Origin: Hungatella effluvii
Lineage (GTDB): Bacteria > Bacillota > Clostridia > Lachnospirales > Lachnospiraceae
Direction: 5' to 3'
NCBI RefSeq assembly: GCF_003201875.1
Contig: NZ_QJKD01000019.1
Span: 47,535 to 111,534, forward strand
Length of the DNA: 64,000 nt
Shown one piece after another: positions 1 through 8,166 of this stretch (its first letter is position 1; each line of letters opens with the position of its first letter). The translations under genes and the position numbers were made by a program. The notes under the pieces were generated by a model that saw only the letters and a list, made by a program, of their open reading frames with translations, was not told where the DNA came from and made no database searches.

Positions 1-596
1 ATCAGCGGATATACCTCCTGATTCAAAGGATAATCCATGGAGGTATCTGACAGCAGCGAGGCGCCATGATCAAAAAAAGGACAGTAGTGAAACTGGTTGT
101 ATGAATCTATAAGAACAGCTATATTGTGGGTATGCCTGTCTTCATTCAGAAAAAGGGCGTCAATTGTAATAAGCCTGCTTACATACTTTCCAAAATCCGT
201 CAATCCGGTTATTCGGATAATCTGATCTACCATAAATTTAATTCTTTCTTCATAGGAAGTAATTTTATACATACTTGTCATCAAACTCTCTCCAAAAAAG
301 TTTTTAAACAAGCGTTCCAATGTAATCAACTGCCAGCCATCCGATAAAAAATTCGTACTCTTACACCCATGAAACATATTCTTTTTATATCTTATCTGCT
401 CTGTATCATAAAGACAGACATCATTCTTTTTCAGATCAGACAGAACCAGAAGATGGGAGACCATATATTCCGCCAAACCTTCATAGCCTGTATAATCAGC
501 TTTATACCATGTATTCCCATTATACCATTTTAACTGATTTCCTTTAGAAGACTGCCTGTTATCAGTCTTTCTATCCTGCTCAAATAATTCTGTCAT
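1..596 (-). CDS. HipA-like kinase (toxin), partial at window edge
   Basis: The gene runs off the left edge, so only about 198 N-terminal residues are visible. I translated it from the ATG at 596, which follows a GAGGTGA ribosome site that overlaps the end of the upstream regulator gene. The visible part carries the HipA/PI3K-like catalytic motifs LNEDRHTHNI (catalytic Asp and metal-binding Asn) and FFDHGASLL (second metal-binding Asp). HipA-family Ser/Thr kinases phosphorylate aminoacyl-tRNA synthetases or similar targets and cause growth arrest. It starts directly at the kinase core: the short N-terminal lobe of full-length HipA is missing here and appears to sit on the upstream HTH protein. 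Kinase family is well supported; toxicity is inferred. Confidence 0.8.
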   Translation of the reverse strand, partial: MTELFEQDRKTDNRQSSKGNQLKWYNGNTWYKADYTGYEGLAEYMVSHLLVLSDLKKNDVCLYDTEQIRYKKNMFHGCKSTNFLSDGWQLITLERLFKNFFGESLMTSMYKITSYEERIKFMVDQIIRITGLTDFGKYVSRLITIDALFLNEDRHTHNIAVLIDSYNQFHYCPFFDHGASLLSDTSMDYPLNQEVYPL

Positions 597-602
597 ATGA
601 GA

Positions 603-1151
603 TCACCTCTCAATTCTGATCCAGAAATCATCCTCCGCCATTTTGCCCTCTGTCTTTTCAATGATCAGCATCGGCTCATAGAACGGTATTCCCAGATCAT
701 CTAAAATTAATTTCATCTTATCTCTGTCTTTCGGGAAACATCGCGATTCGATAAATTCCTCATAATCCTGGTAGTTCGGCTCCGAATTCCTGCCGAAGGC
801 CCTTTTCAAATAGCTGTCAGTAAAATTATAAAGCTTGATTCTCCTGTTTTTCTCGTCTACATCTATAACCGAGCATATCTCATCATGATACATATACCAA
901 AGTCTTAAGGGAAAACATCTCTCAGGGATTGTATAGTATTCCATTAAAGCGGGATTTTCTTCCAATATCTTTAACAGAGTGACAACAGGCCCTGTAATTG
1001 GTTTCTTTTTTCGTTCCCAGTATTCTACTGTTTTTTTTGAAACATTCATAAAGTCTGCCAGTCTCTGCTGAGTTAAACTCAACCGTTTTCTAATTTTGAT
1101 AATATCCTCTGCTGATGCCTGGCTTCTGATGGCAAACGTTTTATTCTCCAC
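603..1151 (-). CDS. XRE-type HTH antitoxin fused to a HipA N-lobe-like domain
   Basis: This is a 182-aa protein if translation starts at the GTG at 1151, which has AGAGGAAG about nine bases upstream; a longer GTG start at 1205 would place coding sequence over the operators. Residues ~15-65 form a helix-turn-helix (LTQQRLADFMNVSKKTVEYW). The C-terminal ~90 residues contain RCFPKDRDKMKLIL and MAEDDFWI, which resemble the N-terminal subdomain of gram-positive HipA proteins (R..P.SRD...L and SL.DQYWI). The kinase gene begins 6 bp downstream. This suggests a HipBST-like layout with HipB and HipS fused. Autorepression is likely through palindromes in the promoter. The HTH call is firm; the C-domain call is by pattern only. 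Confidence 0.75.
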   Translation of the reverse strand: MENKTFAIRSQASAEDIIKIRKRLSLTQQRLADFMNVSKKTVEYWERKKKPITGPVVTLLKILEENPALMEYYTIPERCFPLRLWYMYHDEICSVIDVDEKNRRIKLYNFTDSYLKRAFGRNSEPNYQDYEEFIESRCFPKDRDKMKLILDDLGIPFYEPMLIIEKTEGKMAEDDFWIRIER

Positions 1152-1170
1152 TTCATCACTTCCTCTCACA

Positions 1171-1229
1171 ATAATTATATCCTCATTTTTAGGATATAAC
1201 AACACTTTTTTACCCTAAAATTTAGGATA
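1171..1229 (-). promoter_or_regulatory. Promoter with paired operators of the HipA-like TA operon
   Basis: On the minus strand TTGTTA and TATAAT are spaced by 17 bp. Between and over them lies a 9-bp perfect inverted repeat, TTATATCCT / AGGATATAA (1175-1183 and 1191-1199). A second imperfect palindrome with the same half-site lies upstream (1211-1229, TACCCTAAA / TTTAGGATA). Shared half-sites placed over the promoter suggest autorepression by the adjacent HTH protein. Confidence 0.65.
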
Positions 1230-1291
1230 TTTTGTTTTTATACCACTCCACGATCCCTCTGCTGCTTTCTAAAACAACTGATTTTCTTATT

Positions 1292-1376
1292 ATACCTGTA
1301 CACTAGATTCGTGAAACACCTCATCAAGTGTACAGGTATGACTCGCACTAAGCTCGTGAAAGACCTCGCTAAGTGC
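1292..1376. repeat. Hairpin repeat family, copy A (two tandem units)
   Basis: Unit A1 has a 13-bp stem (1292-1304 with 1327-1339). Unit A2 (1345-1376) has GCACTAAGC and GCTAAGTGC arms. Both loops share the core TCGTGAAA.ACCTC. The core recurs at 57497-57597, 61506-61604 and 63632-63670. The arms CTAAG..CTAAG always leave the same central A-A mismatch while the outer stems differ between copies. Confidence 0.7.
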
Positions 1377-1420
1377 TCATAGTATACCGGCGCTGTTCTC
1401 ATGTTATACTCTTCTTATCA

Positions 1421-1472
1421 TAAAAGAGGGACCAGAACATTGAGAATATTTCATGTTCCGGTCCCTCTTTTA
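1421..1472 (-). terminator. Intrinsic terminator after molybdenum hydroxylase operon
   Basis: Near-perfect 20-bp hairpin arms (1421-1440 and 1453-1472, one mismatch) begin two bases past the stop codon at 1475. The stem itself ends in CTCTTTTA on the transcribed strand, so it can act as a terminator, although no further U-tract follows. Confidence 0.65.
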
Positions 1473-1474
1473 TT

Positions 1475-3772
1475 TTACTCTTTTCCCTGCTCACGCATCC
1501 CCCGATACACTTTTTCCGCAGTGATCGGAAGCTCCCGAATCTGCACTCCGACCGCATTTGCCACAGCGCCCGCGATGGCAGGTGATGGAGTGTTGATCAC
1601 GATCTCGCCGATGGACTTCGCGCCAAACGGGCCGGTCGGCTCGTAACTGCTCTCAAATTCCACCCGGATGTTTCCCACATCGATCCTGGTTGGAAGCTTA
1701 TATTGAAGGAAGGAATTTTCAATCAGATGGCCCTTCTTCGTGTAGGTGATATCCTCGTATAGCGCCATACCGATGCCCTGAGCGATTCCGCCCTCGGTCT
1801 GAACTCTCGCCAGATTCGGATTGATGACGGTTCCGCAGTCAACAACAGCCGCGTAATCGATCAGTTCCACCTCGCCGGTCTCCGTATCCACCTCCACCTC
1901 GGCCATTCCCACCATAAATGGAGGCGGTGATACCGGGGAAGTATGGGTGTATCCGGCTGACAGCATCTTCTCGTTGCAGCACATGATGCGGTTGCCGATA
2001 TCCTTTAAGGAGATCTCTAATTCCCCTTCCGGCTGATAGACCCGTTTGCCGTCAAATTCCAGCTTCGCTGCATCGCATCCTAAGTAATCCGCTCCCTTTT
2101 CCACGATTTTCTGCCTCAGTTCCTCACAGGCCCGGACAACCGCCATTCCCGTCAGATACGTAGTGCTGGAGGCATAAGAACCGGAATCGTAAGGAGACAC
2201 ATCCGTATCGGTGCCGTGCACGACGATCTGGTCCATACTGCACTCCAGACAGTCTGCTGCCATCTGTGCCAGAATCGTGTCACATCCGGTACCCATGTCG
2301 GAGGCACCGATCATCAGGGTATAGAAGCCGTCGTCATTGACACGGATCTCCACAGAGCCCACATCCACATTAGATATGGATGATCCCTGCATGGCCATAG
2401 CCGCTCCGACTCCCCGGACCTTCCCATTTCCCATGTCCACGCGCGGGTATTTCCGATCCCAGCCGATCATTTCCTTCGCTCTCGCCATACAGCGGTCCAG
2501 CGCGCAGCTGTTCAGCTTCTCGCCGTAGTAGGCCGGCATCACATCGCCTTCCTTTACCATGTTCTTCTCCCGCAGCACAACCGGATCCATGTGAAGCGCG
2601 GCCGCAAGCTCATTGACGGCAGATTCCACTGCGAAAATCCCCTGTGTCGCTCCATATCCGCGGTAAGCACCGGAGGACATAACGTTTGTATAGACCACGT
2701 CATAACGGAACCGGAATGCTTCCGGCGTCCGGTAAAGCGGAATGGATTTATGGCCGGAAAGACCAACCGTTGTTGGTCCGTGCTCTCCGTACGCCCCCGT
2801 ATTGGAAAGGGTGTAGACGTCAATAGCCTTAATCGTTCCTTCCGCGTCCGCTCCCAGGCGCACGCGTATCTCCATCTCGTGGCGCGGAGACGAGGCAATC
2901 TGGGTCTCATAGCGGGAATAGACGATCTTGGCCGCCCTTCCCGTCTTCATGGTCACTATAGCCGGATAGACTTCCGCCACCACGGTCTGCTTCGCTCCGA
3001 ATCCGCCGCCGATTCTCGGTTTAATCACGCGCACCATGGATTTCGGTACATCGAGCGCATGGGCGAGGATCCTTCTCACATGAAATGGAATCTGAGTGGA
3101 GGCCACCACATTCAGACGGCCATATGTATCCATATAGGTGTGAGCGCGGAACGTCTCCATCATGGCCTGCTGGTTTGCCTTCGTATGGTAAACACGATCA
3201 ATCACATACTCGCACCGTTTCAGCGTGCTCTCCACGTCGCCGTCCTCCTCTCCGCCGCAAGCGCACAGATTACGTTTATTATCCGCTCCAACCGGACAGA
3301 GGCTCTTCCAGTTTTCTTCCGGATGAACCAGAATCTCGTGATCCTTCGCCTGACGGAAATCGAGGACGGGCTCCAGGACCTCATACTCCACCTTGATGAG
3401 GCGAAGGGCGCGATCCACCGCTTCCTCTGTCTCGCCCGCCACGACAGCCGCTGCATCTCCTACAAACCGCATTCTCCTGTCCAGAATCAGCCTGTCATAG
3501 GGGCTGGGCTCCGGATACGTCTGTCCTGCCATGGTAAAACGCTTATCCGGCACATCCTCATAGGTCAGTACACAGGCAATCCCGTCCACTTCGGAGGCAG
3601 CCTTCACATCGATTGCCTTAATCAGGGCATGAGCGTGAGGACTGCGGAGCACCTTTACAATCAGGCTGTCCTTCGGCGCCAAATCATCCGTATAGACGGG
3701 CTTTCCCGTTACCAGCGCCTTGGCATCCACCTTTACTACGGGGGAATTTACCGCATGCATTTCCATTTTCAT
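1475..3772 (-). CDS. Xanthine dehydrogenase family, molybdopterin-binding subunit
   Basis: This 765-aa protein is the catalytic subunit of a molybdenum hydroxylase, which hydroxylates an N-heterocycle or aldehyde with water and passes electrons through FeS and FAD subunits. Visible family marks are the N-terminal a/b hammerhead (GKPVYTDDL), GGGFGAKQ (~residue 257), GAYRGYGATQ (~369) and GAKSIGEIVI near residue 720, whose Glu is the expected base. Start: the ATG at 3772 overlaps the FeS-subunit stop (ATGA) and has GGAGGCGAG before it; an upstream extension would be out of context. No Moco maturation or selenium-insertion gene is nearby. The substrate (purine or other heterocycle) cannot be fixed from sequence. 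Confidence 0.9.
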   Translation of the reverse strand: MKMEMHAVNSPVVKVDAKALVTGKPVYTDDLAPKDSLIVKVLRSPHAHALIKAIDVKAASEVDGIACVLTYEDVPDKRFTMAGQTYPEPSPYDRLILDRRMRFVGDAAAVVAGETEEAVDRALRLIKVEYEVLEPVLDFRQAKDHEILVHPEENWKSLCPVGADNKRNLCACGGEEDGDVESTLKRCEYVIDRVYHTKANQQAMMETFRAHTYMDTYGRLNVVASTQIPFHVRRILAHALDVPKSMVRVIKPRIGGGFGAKQTVVAEVYPAIVTMKTGRAAKIVYSRYETQIASSPRHEMEIRVRLGADAEGTIKAIDVYTLSNTGAYGEHGPTTVGLSGHKSIPLYRTPEAFRFRYDVVYTNVMSSGAYRGYGATQGIFAVESAVNELAAALHMDPVVLREKNMVKEGDVMPAYYGEKLNSCALDRCMARAKEMIGWDRKYPRVDMGNGKVRGVGAAMAMQGSSISNVDVGSVEIRVNDDGFYTLMIGASDMGTGCDTILAQMAADCLECSMDQIVVHGTDTDVSPYDSGSYASSTTYLTGMAVVRACEELRQKIVEKGADYLGCDAAKLEFDGKRVYQPEGELEISLKDIGNRIMCCNEKMLSAGYTHTSPVSPPPFMVGMAEVEVDTETGEVELIDYAAVVDCGTVINPNLARVQTEGGIAQGIGMALYEDITYTKKGHLIENSFLQYKLPTRIDVGNIRVEFESSYEPTGPFGAKSIGEIVINTPSPAIAGAVANAVGVQIRELPITAEKVYRGMREQGKE

Positions 3773-4230
3773 CTCGCCTCTCCTCCCCTCGCCAGATACT
3801 TTCTGATGGCCCTCATCTGGCCCATATAGCCGCTGCACCGGCAGAGATTGCCAGCAAGGTACTCCCTGATCGCATCCTCTTCCGGCTGAATCAGTTCCTT
3901 TTCCATTGCAAGCACGTTCATGATCAGGCCGGGACTGCAGAATCCGCACTGTTCGGCCCCCTCTCCCGCCAGATACATTCCAAACTCTTCCGCTTCCTTC
4001 TGAACGCCTTCCAGAGTCACCACGTCCCGGTCATCGACACGGGCCGCCAGCATAGAGCAGGAGAGAACCGACTTCCCATCGACCAGAACGGTGCACAGGC
4101 CGCAGTTTTCCGTCTCACAGCCACATTTTACACTGTAGCAGCCTTTTGCCCGGAGTAAATCATACAGGGATGTATCGTCCTTGATCTCCGCATACGTCAC
4201 TTTTCCATTTAAAGTAAATTCTATCTCCAC
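3769..4230 (-). CDS. Xanthine dehydrogenase family, [2Fe-2S] subunit
   Basis: This 153-aa subunit carries two [2Fe-2S] clusters. The N-terminal plant-ferredoxin-type cluster uses Cys38, Cys43, Cys46 and Cys58 (CGCETENCGLC then C). The C-terminal helical cluster uses CGFC and CRC (LAGNLCRCSGY). Length and order match the family. It is the middle gene of a FAD - FeS - Mo operon, 3 bp after the FAD gene and overlapping the Mo-subunit start by 4 bp, so translation is probably coupled. Its role is electron transfer from the molybdenum centre to FAD. Confidence 0.92.
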   Translation of the reverse strand: MEIEFTLNGKVTYAEIKDDTSLYDLLRAKGCYSVKCGCETENCGLCTVLVDGKSVLSCSMLAARVDDRDVVTLEGVQKEAEEFGMYLAGEGAEQCGFCSPGLIMNVLAMEKELIQPEEDAIREYLAGNLCRCSGYMGQMRAIRKYLARGGEAR

Positions 4231-4233
4231 GTT

Positions 4234-5004
4234 CTATACCTCCCCGCCGAGCTGCTTCATCAGCCGCCCTGCGTAAACTTCCGTCAGATGCCTCCGGTAT
4301 TCGGCGCTTCCTCTCGTATTACTCCCAAAATGGAAACAGTCTGCCACTGTACCGCAATCCACACTGCCATTCACGCCTGTGCCTGCGACTTCCACCACTT
4401 CCGCTCTGGAAGGCCTGGCTCCGGCCGATACGTACCATGTCCCCTCTTTTTTTGCCACACAGCAGGCAATCAGCGGGAAATCCGTACCGGACCGTCTCTG
4501 AGCCGCGTAAGCAGCCCTTCTGCCGTCTTTTTTTATAATAATGCGCACCAGAATATCGCGGTCGTATTTCATGTGGTTAAACTCTTTCAGAGAGACGACT
4601 CCGCCCTGATAAAGCTCCACATAAGTATCGAGCGCCATCAGGCAGGTCATGATATCGGAAAAACCAAATCTTCCGAACACACTGCCTCCGACCGTGGCCC
4701 CGTTTCGAAACTGAACGCCCACAATCGCCCGCGTGCACTCCTTAAAAACTCCCTGAAAATATGTATTCAGCCCCTCATGTGTCTCCAGCATGCGCAGGGT
4801 GCACATGCAGCCGATCCGGAATTCCTCATCCGTCTCCTCGATCGTATCGAGCCCCAGTCCCGACAAATCGATCAGTGTCATTTTCACGCGGTTCTGAAGC
4901 TTCAGCCACATCATACCGCCGCCTACAATACTGCTCTTTTTCTGATTCAGCTCATAGGCCTCTGAAAGGCTTCCCGCCTTCACGTAATTTTTAAACCTTA
5001 CCAC
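4234..5004 (-). CDS. Xanthine dehydrogenase family, FAD-binding subunit
   Basis: This 256-aa protein begins with a GTG at 5004 preceded by AGGAGGAA. It has the CO-dehydrogenase flavoprotein fold: an N-terminal FAD loop (SSIVGGGMMWLKLQ), a second FAD motif (RNGATVGGSVFGR) and a C-terminal lobe. It takes electrons from the FeS subunit and hands them to NAD+ or another acceptor. It is the first gene of the three-gene hydroxylase operon and is preceded by about 280 bp without a gene. It is slightly shorter than many family members (~280-290 aa). Confidence 0.88.
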   Translation of the reverse strand: MVRFKNYVKAGSLSEAYELNQKKSSIVGGGMMWLKLQNRVKMTLIDLSGLGLDTIEETDEEFRIGCMCTLRMLETHEGLNTYFQGVFKECTRAIVGVQFRNGATVGGSVFGRFGFSDIMTCLMALDTYVELYQGGVVSLKEFNHMKYDRDILVRIIIKKDGRRAAYAAQRRSGTDFPLIACCVAKKEGTWYVSAGARPSRAEVVEVAGTGVNGSVDCGTVADCFHFGSNTRGSAEYRRHLTEVYAGRLMKQLGGEV

Positions 5005-5105
5005 CAGAATTTCCTCCTGACTCCAAAGCTTTCCTTCTTTTGTAACAACAGAATATATAACAGATTCCGCATCCGGCCTTACGCCGCCTCACTCCGGGCA
5101 GACAT

Positions 5106-5142
5106 AAAGCCGGGAAAAGTATATCATACTCTCTCCGGCTTT
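5106..5142. other. Hairpin in the gap between RmlD-like gene and hydroxylase operon
   Basis: In the 5005-5285 gap I see an 8-bp perfect stem, AAAGCCGG / CCGGCTTT, with a 21-base loop. Its T-run is short, so a terminator for the reductase gene is only possible. The hydroxylase promoter must also be here, but no clear -35/-10 pair stands out. Confidence 0.35.
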
Positions 5143-5285
5143 GACAATCGATTCTTCAGCTTTCCGCTGTTTTTCTACATTTTTCGACTTTTCCCTGATG
5201 ATTCTCCGGGAAGTTAAGGCACTTTTCCGCCCGGCTTCCCCTCATTTCGACTCTCATGCCTTTTCCCCGCGAAAGGCCATTCCTA

Positions 5286-6170
5286 TCACTGCCGGATCAT
5301 CCCCGTCATATATTCCGGACTCTCCTCAAAACACCTGCGGAATCCTTCCACCGTATCCGGAAATTCAATCCCACAGCCTCGTATTTTTTCCGTATCCATC
5401 AGCAGGTTCCTGGGCTGTTCTGCAAACCGCTCCCGGTCAGGAATGAGAAGTCCGCTTCTGTCCTCCCCTTCTGTCACCATCGCCAGAACCGCTCTCGCCG
5501 TCTCATATGTGGACAGCGTACCTCCGCTGCCAAAGTTATAGATTCCCGCTGGAAGCTTTCCCGCCGCCTCTATATTTTTCACAACCTCCATGGCCCAGGT
5601 GATTCCGCGATAATCGTGGACAGGAAGCGTCAATGGGCAGTTTTGAATCAAAGCCTTCAGTAAATTCCCCAGAAGGTTGCTGTTGCTCTTTAGCCCCCGC
5701 CAGGGGAAATCATACATCCACGGCAATCGGAGGCACACCGAGTCCGGAAGTATGGCCATAATCTCCTCCTCTGCCTGCCGTTTGTGAAGACCGTAGACAT
5801 TGACCAGCTCCGGAGTATTCTCCTCCTTCGCCGGTACCATGGTCCGGTTTCCTGCGTAAATCTGATCCGAGCTCATAAAAATCAGCCTGCTCCCGGTCTC
5901 CCTGCAGGCCCGTGCCAGGTTCACAGCCCCGTTCACATTGACCGCCTCCGACAGGCCCGGATTTTCCTGGCACGTCCCGGTGTTGGAGATGGCCGCGCAG
6001 TGAATAACCAGCTGTGGGGCCGCCGCTCTCACGAATTCTGCCGCCGCTGCCTCATCCGTGATATCCAGATTCCCGTGATGTGCTCCTGTTATCTCATATT
6101 TTTCCTGGTAAAATTTCATAAGCCTGGAGCCTAGAAATCCGTTTGCTCCTGTTACCAACCATCTCTCCAT
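5286..6170 (-). CDS. RmlD-like SDR sugar-nucleotide reductase
   Basis: This 294-aa extended short-chain dehydrogenase has the NAD(P) Rossmann motif TGANGFLG at the N-terminus, a Ser in FMSSDQIY and the catalytic YGLHK (YxxxK). This is the pattern of dTDP-4-dehydrorhamnose reductases (RmlD/StrL). It lacks any neighbouring rml genes, so it may not make dTDP-rhamnose. Related stand-alone proteins act on other nucleotide sugars or as regulatory subunits of methionine adenosyltransferase. It follows kptA with a 17-bp gap and may share its transcript. Confidence 0.8.
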   Translation of the reverse strand: MERWLVTGANGFLGSRLMKFYQEKYEITGAHHGNLDITDEAAAAEFVRAAAPQLVIHCAAISNTGTCQENPGLSEAVNVNGAVNLARACRETGSRLIFMSSDQIYAGNRTMVPAKEENTPELVNVYGLHKRQAEEEIMAILPDSVCLRLPWMYDFPWRGLKSNSNLLGNLLKALIQNCPLTLPVHDYRGITWAMEVVKNIEAAGKLPAGIYNFGSGGTLSTYETARAVLAMVTEGEDRSGLLIPDRERFAEQPRNLLMDTEKIRGCGIEFPDTVEGFRRCFEESPEYMTGMIRQ

Positions 6171-6187
6171 ACTGCTTCCTCCGTCAC

Positions 6188-6763
6188 TTATTCTCTGTCC
6201 ATGACTTCCAGATATTTACTCTCCACCGGTCTGGTCAGCCACACTCCGTTTTCAGACTGGTAAAATACCGCTCCGTCTCTCGTCATTCTTTCCGTATCGA
6301 CGCTCAATACCACCGGCTTTCCGTGCCTTTTTCCAACCTTTACAGCCGTTTCATAATCCCCGGACAGATGGACGTACAGCCGGCTCATGGATTTCAGCCC
6401 CTGGGCCATAATGGATGGGAGAAAACGCTCCGCCGTCCCATGATACAGCACTTTGGGCGGTTTCGTTTCTTTCAGTTCCACATCCACCGGAATACTGTGG
6501 CCCTGGTTTGCCCGGATCAGCGTACCGTCTTCACTCATGCGGTAACGCCCTTTTTCATCCGTTCTCACAATTTCCTTCAGCATTTCCAGATCCAGAGGCC
6601 TTCCCGTTTTCTGAAATCCCTCAATCAATTCCTCCACATCAGCCCAGCCATGTTCGTCCAGCGTGATGCCGGCCGCATCGGGCTGATGGCGAAGAACCAG
6701 GCTTAAAAACACGCTCATCTTCTTCCATTTATTATTTTTCGAATTGTCGTTCTTATTCTCCAT
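6188..6763 (-). CDS. kptA: RNA 2'-phosphotransferase KptA/Tpt1
   Basis: This 191-aa protein uses NAD+ to remove a 2'-phosphate from RNA, making ADP-ribose 1'',2''-cyclic phosphate. Family marks in order are LSLVLRHQPDAAGITLDEHG (N-terminal winged-helix lobe), RANQGHSI, LYHGT, and RLYVHLSGDYETAVKVGKRH with VFYQSENGVWLT in the C-terminal ADP-ribosyltransferase lobe. I chose the ATG at 6763 because AAGGAG lies six bases before it; an ATG at 6778 overlaps the GH25 stop but has a weaker site. Bacteria have no tRNA-splicing 2'-phosphate, so its RNA or NAD-capped substrate here is unknown. Confidence 0.9.
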   Translation of the reverse strand: MENKNDNSKNNKWKKMSVFLSLVLRHQPDAAGITLDEHGWADVEELIEGFQKTGRPLDLEMLKEIVRTDEKGRYRMSEDGTLIRANQGHSIPVDVELKETKPPKVLYHGTAERFLPSIMAQGLKSMSRLYVHLSGDYETAVKVGKRHGKPVVLSVDTERMTRDGAVFYQSENGVWLTRPVESKYLEVMDRE

Positions 6764-6774
6764 CCTTTGCTCCT

Positions 6775-7587
6775 TCATGTTCCTGTCCCGCGGGGGAAGG
6801 CTGTAACTGGCCTGTAGTTCCAGCCCATCTCGTAATTCCTGGACCAGAATTCCCAATCATCACGGTCGCCCTCAAACACATTCATGTCAATATACGTTTC
6901 ATCTCCCTCGTATCCGTTCAGCTTTTTCCGGTTTGTATACTGCCAGAACACCCAATTCCAGTTACCTGTATCCGGTTTCTTCATCACGCTTCTAATCCAA
7001 AGGGGATACGCCTCATATCTTCCTTCCAAATATAAATGCATCGTATCTTCCGTTGCATAGATCACCGGTTTGACGCCATAATGTGCCTCCAGCCCCTGCA
7101 GCATCACATCCAGCTGCGCGCATACCGTCTCTCGATCGGGCGGATTTACTTTCTTATCGCCATAGAATTCGAAATCAACCACTGGCGGAAGCATTTGCCG
7201 GAAGGCTGGTACTGTCTCTGTAAAATGCTTCAGCTGGCTCTCCCCCGGGCTGTCAAAACTGAAAAAATGGTATGCACCGATCCTGAGTCCCGTGTCCTTC
7301 GCCGCTTCCCAGTTCTCTGCAAACTTCTCATCCGTGTGGGAGCTTCCCTCTGTTGCCTTTATGTATGCAAAATCCAGATCCTGCGCCGCCAGAACCGGCC
7401 AGTCGATGGTCCCCTGATAGTGGGAGACATCTACACCACGTACCGGATAGCGCTTCTTTGAAGGATTATTTAACTGAATCAGGCCGCAATAGACCGCGTA
7501 CCCATAGAACGCGCACAGGACGGCCGCCGTCACACAGACAACGCCGGCTGCTATTATCCGTCTTTTTCCTCTTCTGCTCTTATCCAT
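6775..7587 (-). CDS. Membrane-anchored GH25 muramidase (lysozyme)
   Basis: This protein of about 270 aa has a basic N-terminus, one transmembrane segment (~residues 10-30) and a glycoside hydrolase family 25 domain. Typical motifs are RGVDVSHYQGTIDW, AYIKATEG, GAYHFFSF and PPVVDFEF, which contain the Asp and Glu residues of the active cleft, ending with WQYT. GH25 enzymes cut between MurNAc and GlcNAc in peptidoglycan. The start at 7587 overlaps the preceding stop by 8 bp; an ATG at 7605 is also possible. No cell-wall binding repeats are present, so it likely acts at the cell's own envelope. Confidence 0.88.
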   Translation of the reverse strand: MDKSRRGKRRIIAAGVVCVTAAVLCAFYGYAVYCGLIQLNNPSKKRYPVRGVDVSHYQGTIDWPVLAAQDLDFAYIKATEGSSHTDEKFAENWEAAKDTGLRIGAYHFFSFDSPGESQLKHFTETVPAFRQMLPPVVDFEFYGDKKVNPPDRETVCAQLDVMLQGLEAHYGVKPVIYATEDTMHLYLEGRYEAYPLWIRSVMKKPDTGNWNWVFWQYTNRKKLNGYEGDETYIDMNVFEGDRDDWEFWSRNYEMGWNYRPVTAFPRGTGT

Positions 7588-8125
7588 TCCATATCCCATC
7601 TGCATTGCGCCGGATTTTCCGGCTCTCCATGTCCTTCACAAAATATTCCGCATTCACCAGATTGGAGCGAATCCAGAATAACCTTCTTCCCTCCCTGTCA
7701 AATACCTCGATCTTTCCGGGTTTCGACTGTCCGCCTGCCGACTCCGTCACATGAAGCCCGGATATTCCCGTCGTCTGTATTCTTCCGCTTCTGTCCCGGT
7801 ACGAAATCTCCATGACGGTGACCGTAATCCGCATTGTAAAGAACAGAAAAATTTCCCTGACTAAGTTCACAATGGCACAGACACCTATTGCATAAAAAAA
7901 CAGGCTGTTTTTCCCATTCAGATATTCGGGATACACCGCTCTCCAGACGAAAAGGAGCACAATCAACGCGATCACAATCGTAAGGAGAAGTCCCCCTGCA
8001 TTCTCATATACCTGATACTCTTCTCTCTGGCGATTCTTCTCCGCAGCCTGCTTAAGACCGCGTTCCAGAGCCCATGCCGCTGCTGTCACAACAACGCAGG
8101 CCGCCAATATCCTGTTAAATTCCAT
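7580..8125 (-). CDS. Hypothetical membrane protein, PH-like C-terminus
   Basis: This 181-aa protein is not one I recognise. It has an N-terminal hydrophobic helix (residues 5-20), two further membrane segments (~45-65 and ~75-97), and a cytoplasmic C-terminal half of predicted beta strands (TVTVMEISYRDRSGRIQTTG) resembling bacterial PH-like domains. It lies between another membrane-anchored unknown and the GH25 muramidase, with overlaps or short gaps suggesting one operon. An envelope role is only a guess. Confidence 0.6.
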   Translation of the reverse strand: MEFNRILAACVVVTAAAWALERGLKQAAEKNRQREEYQVYENAGGLLLTIVIALIVLLFVWRAVYPEYLNGKNSLFFYAIGVCAIVNLVREIFLFFTMRITVTVMEISYRDRSGRIQTTGISGLHVTESAGGQSKPGKIEVFDREGRRLFWIRSNLVNAEYFVKDMESRKIRRNADGIWNG

Positions 8126-8166
8126 TCCTGCCCTCCTCTGCCGCTGTCACTGGGAACGATCCGCTG

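Noticed and set aside
126..347. 73-codon plus-strand frame at the left edge
   Set aside because: Lies opposite the HipA-like kinase gene, whose catalytic motifs are clear on the minus strand.
1292..1376. CRISPR-like array
   Set aside because: Only two diverged hairpin units, no regular spacers and no cas genes.
2591..3829. 412-codon plus-strand frame
   Set aside because: It lies opposite the molybdenum hydroxylase gene, which has clear family motifs; the frame is a GC-driven shadow without a ribosome site.
1475..5004. Carbon monoxide dehydrogenase or uric-acid-degradation cluster
   Set aside because: Subunit types are shared, but the CO-dehydrogenase active-site loop is not recognisable and no purine-breakdown genes are nearby; only the broad hydroxylase family is supported.
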